Assembly: GCA_035632955.1 (NCBI GenBank)
Contig: DASQFU010000215.1
Span: 1-8,930 of the forward strand
Origin: DASQFU01 sp035632955
GTDB lineage: Bacteria > Eisenbacteria > RBG-16-71-46
Direction of reading: 5' to 3'
DNA length: 8,930 bases
Below, one piece after another: positions 6,403 to 8,930 of this stretch. Below the pieces are notes generated by a model. The model saw nothing but the letters and a program-made list of their open reading frames with translations, made no database searches and was not told the origin of the DNA. Both the position numbers and the translations under genes were made by a program. How positions within the stretch are numbered: the stretch's first letter is position 1; the number at the start of each line of letters is the position of its first letter.

Positions 6403-8013
6403 ATGTCCGACCCCTTGGAGCCCGCGCGCGTGCGGGCGCTGGCCGAGGCGTTGATCGCGGTGCCGAGCGTCAGCCCCGATCCCGAAGGGGAACGCGCTTG
6501 CGCCGAGAGAATCCGCGCAGCCCTGCCGGCGGACATCGAGCACGGCACGTGGACGACTCCCGACGGCAGGCCGATCATCTGGGCGTTTCTGCGCGGCGAT
6601 TCCTACCGCACGGTCGTTTTACTCGGCCATGTCGACACGGTGGGCGTCGCCGAGTACGGCGCGCTCGGGGATGAGCATGGCGTCGGCGTGGCGTTTCGGC
6701 CTGAAGCGCTGCGCCGCCGTCTGCTCGAGCACGATTGCAGCCTGAATTCCGATGCGGCGCTGCGCGCGCTCTCGGACCTCGAAGAGGAGCGGCGCGCTCC
6801 GGGAACGTGGATGTTCGGCCGCGGGGCGCTCGATATGAAGAGCGGGATCGCCGCCGGCCTCGCGGCGCTCGCGGCGCTGGCGCGTGCGCCGGAGCGGCAA
6901 GGCTCGGTGCTGTTCGTCGCCTGCCCCGATGAGGAGCACGAATCGGCGGGCATGCGGGTCGCGGTCGGCGAACTGCTGCGGATGCGGGATGAGCGGTCGC
7001 TGCGGCTGCTCGGCGTGCTCAACCTCGACTTCGGCAGCCAGCCGGCCGCGTACGCCGGCGTCGTCGGCAAGCTCCTGATCGGGCTCTGGGTGCTGGGTGA
7101 GCCGACGCACGTCAGCGAACCATTCCGCGGCGCCGACCCTGCCCGACTCGCGGCGGCGATCGTTACGCGCGCAACGCTCGCCGACGAGCTGGTCGAGCGC
7201 TGGGGAGAGCTGGAAGGCGCACCGCCGGTCGTGCTCCGGCTCCGCGACTTGAAGGAGGCCTACAACGTGCAGACGGCACGCGAAGCGGTGATCGAGCTCA
7301 ACGCGATGACGATGGCGCGCCCGCTCGCGACCACGCTCGAGGCCGTGCGCGGCGTGGTCGTCGAGGCGCTGCGCGATTTCGTGCGTACGAGGCATGCGCG
7401 CTCGCCGAGCGGGGAAGGAGACGGACGGCGTTTCGGGTCGCGAGGCGACGACGGAGCGCGCGCGGCCCTCGACACGCAAGTCCTCCTCTATCCCGATCTG
7501 CTGCGGCGCGCGGGCCGCGATCCATCCCATGATCCGCTCGCGGATGTCGATGGCGACCCTGCGGCCGCGTCGCTCGGCGCGCGCGAAAAGACGCTCGACC
7601 GCGTACGCCGGTTGGCCGCGGAAGCGCGATTGTCGGGGCCGGCCGTCGTGATCTATCTGCTCCCTCCTTACTATCCGCACGCTGCGCCGGGCGAGGGGCC
7701 TTTGTGCATCGCCGCGCGGCGCGCGCTGGCGCGCGAGGACATCCCAGTCCTGCCGTTCTATCCGCACATCAGCGACGCCTCATACGTGGCGTGGCGGGGC
7801 GAGCCGGCGGCGCAGGTCGCCGAGCATCTGCCCGCGCTGGGCCGTGAATACGAATTGCCGTGGGCGGCGGCCGCGGCGCTGGATCTCGACGTCGTCAATC
7901 TCGGCCCCTGGGGCCGCGACGCGCACGGGCTGTTCGAGCGCGTGCACGCACCGTATGCTTTCGCACGGTTGCCGCGATTGATCGTCGAGACGGTGTTGGA
8001 GACGTGGCGATGA
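6403..8013 (+). CDS. RocB-like M20 family metallohydrolase
   Basis: Cytoplasmic zinc hydrolase of the M20 superfamily, 536 residues, with no signal peptide. Length and several motifs resemble the arginine-utilisation protein RocB subgroup rather than ordinary M20 dipeptidases. Motifs in order: PSVSPDPEGE (21-30), LLGHVDTV (H76, D78), FGRGALDMKSG (D144), CPDEEHESAG (E177, E178), NLDFGSQ (D209), GEPTHVSEPFRG (H236), YNVQTAREAVIELN (287-300), YLLPPYYPH (418-426), FYPHISDAS (452-460) and LGPWGRDAHGLFERVH (500-515, with H508 and H515). All expected metal ligands are present, so it is probably active; the substrate is unknown, and RocB itself is poorly characterised biochemically. I chose the ATG at 6403, five bases after the upstream stop, because the family homology starts there; the frame is open back into the previous gene but that part is not protein-like. 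The stop overlaps the next start as ATGA. Confidence 0.88.
   Translation: MSDPLEPARVRALAEALIAVPSVSPDPEGERACAERIRAALPADIEHGTWTTPDGRPIIWAFLRGDSYRTVVLLGHVDTVGVAEYGALGDEHGVGVAFRPEALRRRLLEHDCSLNSDAALRALSDLEEERRAPGTWMFGRGALDMKSGIAAGLAALAALARAPERQGSVLFVACPDEEHESAGMRVAVGELLRMRDERSLRLLGVLNLDFGSQPAAYAGVVGKLLIGLWVLGEPTHVSEPFRGADPARLAAAIVTRATLADELVERWGELEGAPPVVLRLRDLKEAYNVQTAREAVIELNAMTMARPLATTLEAVRGVVVEALRDFVRTRHARSPSGEGDGRRFGSRGDDGARAALDTQVLLYPDLLRRAGRDPSHDPLADVDGDPAAASLGAREKTLDRVRRLAAEARLSGPAVVIYLLPPYYPHAAPGEGPLCIAARRALAREDIPVLPFYPHISDASYVAWRGEPAAQVAEHLPALGREYELPWAAAAALDLDVVNLGPWGRDAHGLFERVHAPYAFARLPRLIVETVLETWR
7998..8001 (+). promoter_or_regulatory. Ribosome binding site GGAG for the barrel gene, inside the end of the RocB-like gene
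   Basis: GGAG is followed by eight bases and then ATG at 8010-8012, which overlaps the upstream TGA (8011-8013). This supports a real, translationally coupled start even though the following frame is broken. Confidence 0.5.
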
Positions 8014-8675
8014 AAGGAATCTGGGTCGGTGTCCTGCTAATCGCGTCGTTTGCTGCGCCTGCGCTCGCTCAGGAGGCGGACTCGACGGCTCGCCCGAGGC
8101 CGCCGCGGCCGAGAGCGACGGCGCCCACCTGAGCCGGCTGACCCGGCGAGGGTGCGCCGCTCCGGGGGAGCGGCCTTCAGACTCAGTGGGTGCTCTCCGG
8201 CCGATACATTGACACCGAGCTGTCGCGGCCGCGCTGGCGTGGGACCGTGAACTATCGCGTCGTCCCGAGCCTGCAGGTTGGGATCGAATACAATCCGGCC
8301 GCAGGCGAGGTTGCGCCGCTGGCCACGTGGTTCCTGCTCACCGAGACCGACCGGCGGCCCGCCGTATTCATGGGCACGAGCTCCGATCGGATCGGCTCCC
8401 CCGAGGGTAGGCAAGCTTACTATTTGACGGCGGCAAAACACGTGATGCCGCTCCGGGCGTCACCCTATTTGAGCGTCAACTACTCCGAATGGGACGAGAA
8501 GCTGAACGTTCCATTCGGGGCGCACGTGGAAGTCGGCGGCGGATTCTCCGTCCAGCCGATGTACGACGGAAACCGAACCCACCTGCTCGGCTCCTACGCA
8601 AAGGATCGCTTCAGCGTCACTGCCATCTGGGCGTGGCTGGAGCGGGCAGGACTCGCGATGTCGGTGGGCTTCTGA
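8010..8675 (+). pseudogene. Outer-membrane beta-barrel-like protein gene with two compensating frameshifts (broken gene or sequence error)
   Basis: The locus starts with a good ribosome binding site and a clear signal peptide (MKGIWVGVLLIASFAAPALA, then QEADS). It hits TGA at 8130-8132 and again at 8139-8141. From about 8087 to 8141 the protein-like, GC3-biased frame is a different one, reading SPEAAAAESDGAHLSRLT. From about 8142 the first frame is coding again (GAPLRGSGLQTQWVLSGRY) and runs to TGA at 8673-8675. A one-base loss near 8080-8090 and a one-base gain near 8141-8165 would explain this, giving about 221 residues after repair. The body shows alternating strands (TVNYRVVPSLQVGIEYNP, SPYLSVNYSEWDEKL, RFSVTAIWAWLERAGL) and ends LAMSVGF, with alternating hydrophobic residues and a final Phe, the classic BAM recognition signal. 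The product is probably a small outer-membrane barrel. Function unknown. The intact remainder from the GTG at 8190 encodes 161 residues. Confidence 0.7.
8190..8675 (+). CDS. Open 161-residue fragment of the beta-barrel-like protein
   Basis: This is the uninterrupted part of the locus from 8010, listed separately because a simple gene caller would report it alone. It begins at a GTG inside what looks like a beta strand (QWVLSGRYIDTELS) and lacks a signal peptide, so it would not reach the outer membrane by itself. I see no convincing ribosome binding site for the GTG; the GGGGGAG at 8164-8170 is about 20 bases upstream. It keeps the C-terminal Phe barrel signal. It should be read together with the signal peptide at 8010-8069. 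Confidence 0.55.
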   Translation: MLSGRYIDTELSRPRWRGTVNYRVVPSLQVGIEYNPAAGEVAPLATWFLLTETDRRPAVFMGTSSDRIGSPEGRQAYYLTAAKHVMPLRASPYLSVNYSEWDEKLNVPFGAHVEVGGGFSVQPMYDGNRTHLLGSYAKDRFSVTAIWAWLERAGLAMSVGF

Positions 8676-8676
8676 T

Positions 8677-8680
8677 GGAG
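8677..8680 (+). promoter_or_regulatory. Ribosome binding site GGAG for the YHS-type gene
   Basis: GGAG lies eight bases before the ATG at 8689, directly after the barrel gene stop at 8673-8675. It supports 8689 as the start over the ATG at 8675-8677, whose frame closes after nine codons. Confidence 0.5.
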
Positions 8681-8688
8681 ATCAACTC

Positions 8689-8930
8689 ATGCGTGGATTC
8701 GTGACGGCATTGATCGTGGGATCGTTGTGGGCCGCCGGACTGGCGGCGCCGCGCTATACGGCGGCCGCCGAGACGGCCATTTGTCTCGTCTGCCAGGTCA
8801 TGGAGGGCGAAGTCGCGGCCGAAGAGGTCAAGGCCTCTCGCACGCACGAGGGCAAGACCTACGGATTCTGCTCGGAGAAGTGCGCGCAGGCGTTCGTCGC
8901 CGATCCAATCGCCTACCTACCGCCGGCGTT
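8689..8930 (+). CDS. Secreted YHS-like (TRASH-type) Cys metal-binding protein, 3' partial
   Basis: Last gene of the run, 13 bases after the barrel gene; the first 80 residues are visible and the frame is still open at the window end. Residues 1-20 (MRGFVTALIVGSLWAAGLAA) form a signal peptide, so the protein is periplasmic or surface exposed. Residues 32-76 match the YHS/TRASH pattern: CLVC (C32, C35), then KTYGFCSEKC (C61, C65) followed by FVADPIAYL, which resembles the usual K-x-Y-x-F-C-x3-C...F..DP..Y signature. The four cysteines could bind a metal such as copper or zinc; this is known of the family and not shown here. YHS units are often fused to or near thioredoxin-like or metal-transport domains, so the missing part may hold more than this domain. 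Confidence 0.82.
   Translation, partial: MRGFVTALIVGSLWAAGLAAPRYTAAAETAICLVCQVMEGEVAAEEVKASRTHEGKTYGFCSEKCAQAFVADPIAYLPPA

Noticed and set aside
5539..6543. 334-codon open frame on the minus strand over the CarboxypepD_reg-like gene
   Set aside because: Gly/Arg/Ser-rich low complexity and it crosses the boundary between two plus-strand genes; no start signal or domain seen.
6619..7767. 382-codon open frame on the minus strand within the RocB-like gene
   Set aside because: Arg/His-rich with no recognisable domain; it is the antisense shadow of a well-conserved enzyme.
8080..8165. Programmed ribosomal frameshifting to explain the broken barrel gene
   Set aside because: Two opposite shifts would be needed within about 60-80 bases, and I see no slippery heptamer followed by a strong stem in a suitable place. 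Indels or sequence error are simpler.

Overview
The window is 8,930 bases of GC-rich bacterial DNA, with strongly GC-biased third codon positions and long spurious open frames on the antisense strands. Three things point to a diderm: several predicted signal peptides, a protein ending in a C-terminal Phe beta-barrel signal, and a large secreted protein ending in a FlgD-Ig-like module of the kind used as a C-terminal sorting domain. GC-rich relatives of the FCB group (for example Candidatus Eisenbacteria, or Gemmatimonadota) would fit. This placement is inference from protein style; there is no rRNA or other marker gene here.

Layout. (1) Positions 2-1300, plus strand: an M20 metallo-dipeptidase whose first codons lie off the left edge. 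(2) Positions 1332-4781, minus strand, converging on gene 1 across 31 bases that hold a perfect palindrome: a very large secreted protein with seven FG-GAP repeats (a complete beta-propeller), then a D-alanyl-D-alanine carboxypeptidase-like serine peptidase (S11) domain with all three catalytic motifs, then a beta-rich region and a FlgD-Ig-like C-terminal domain. (3) Positions 4782-5020: a divergent intergenic region. (4) Positions 5021-8930, plus strand: a tight run of four genes. They encode a secreted protein with a carboxypeptidase-regulatory-like fold, a proline-rich linker and a Cys-containing C-terminal domain; a cytoplasmic RocB-like M20 hydrolase; a small outer-membrane beta-barrel-like protein whose frame is broken near its N terminus; and a secreted YHS-type Cys-rich metal-binding protein cut by the right edge. 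Gaps and overlaps are +5, -4 and +13 bases, so co-transcription is likely.

How they may work together. Two M20 hydrolases and one S11-type hydrolase give the window a peptide or amide hydrolysis flavour, but no sequence evidence links the M20 dipeptidase or the propeller protein to the right-hand operon. The operon mixes one cytoplasmic enzyme with three envelope or exported products, and its joint role is not recognisable. The two points most worth following are the propeller-S11-sorting-domain fusion, and the pair of compensating frameshifts in the barrel gene, which is either an assembly error or a real broken gene. I saw no tRNA, rRNA, CRISPR array or mobile element.
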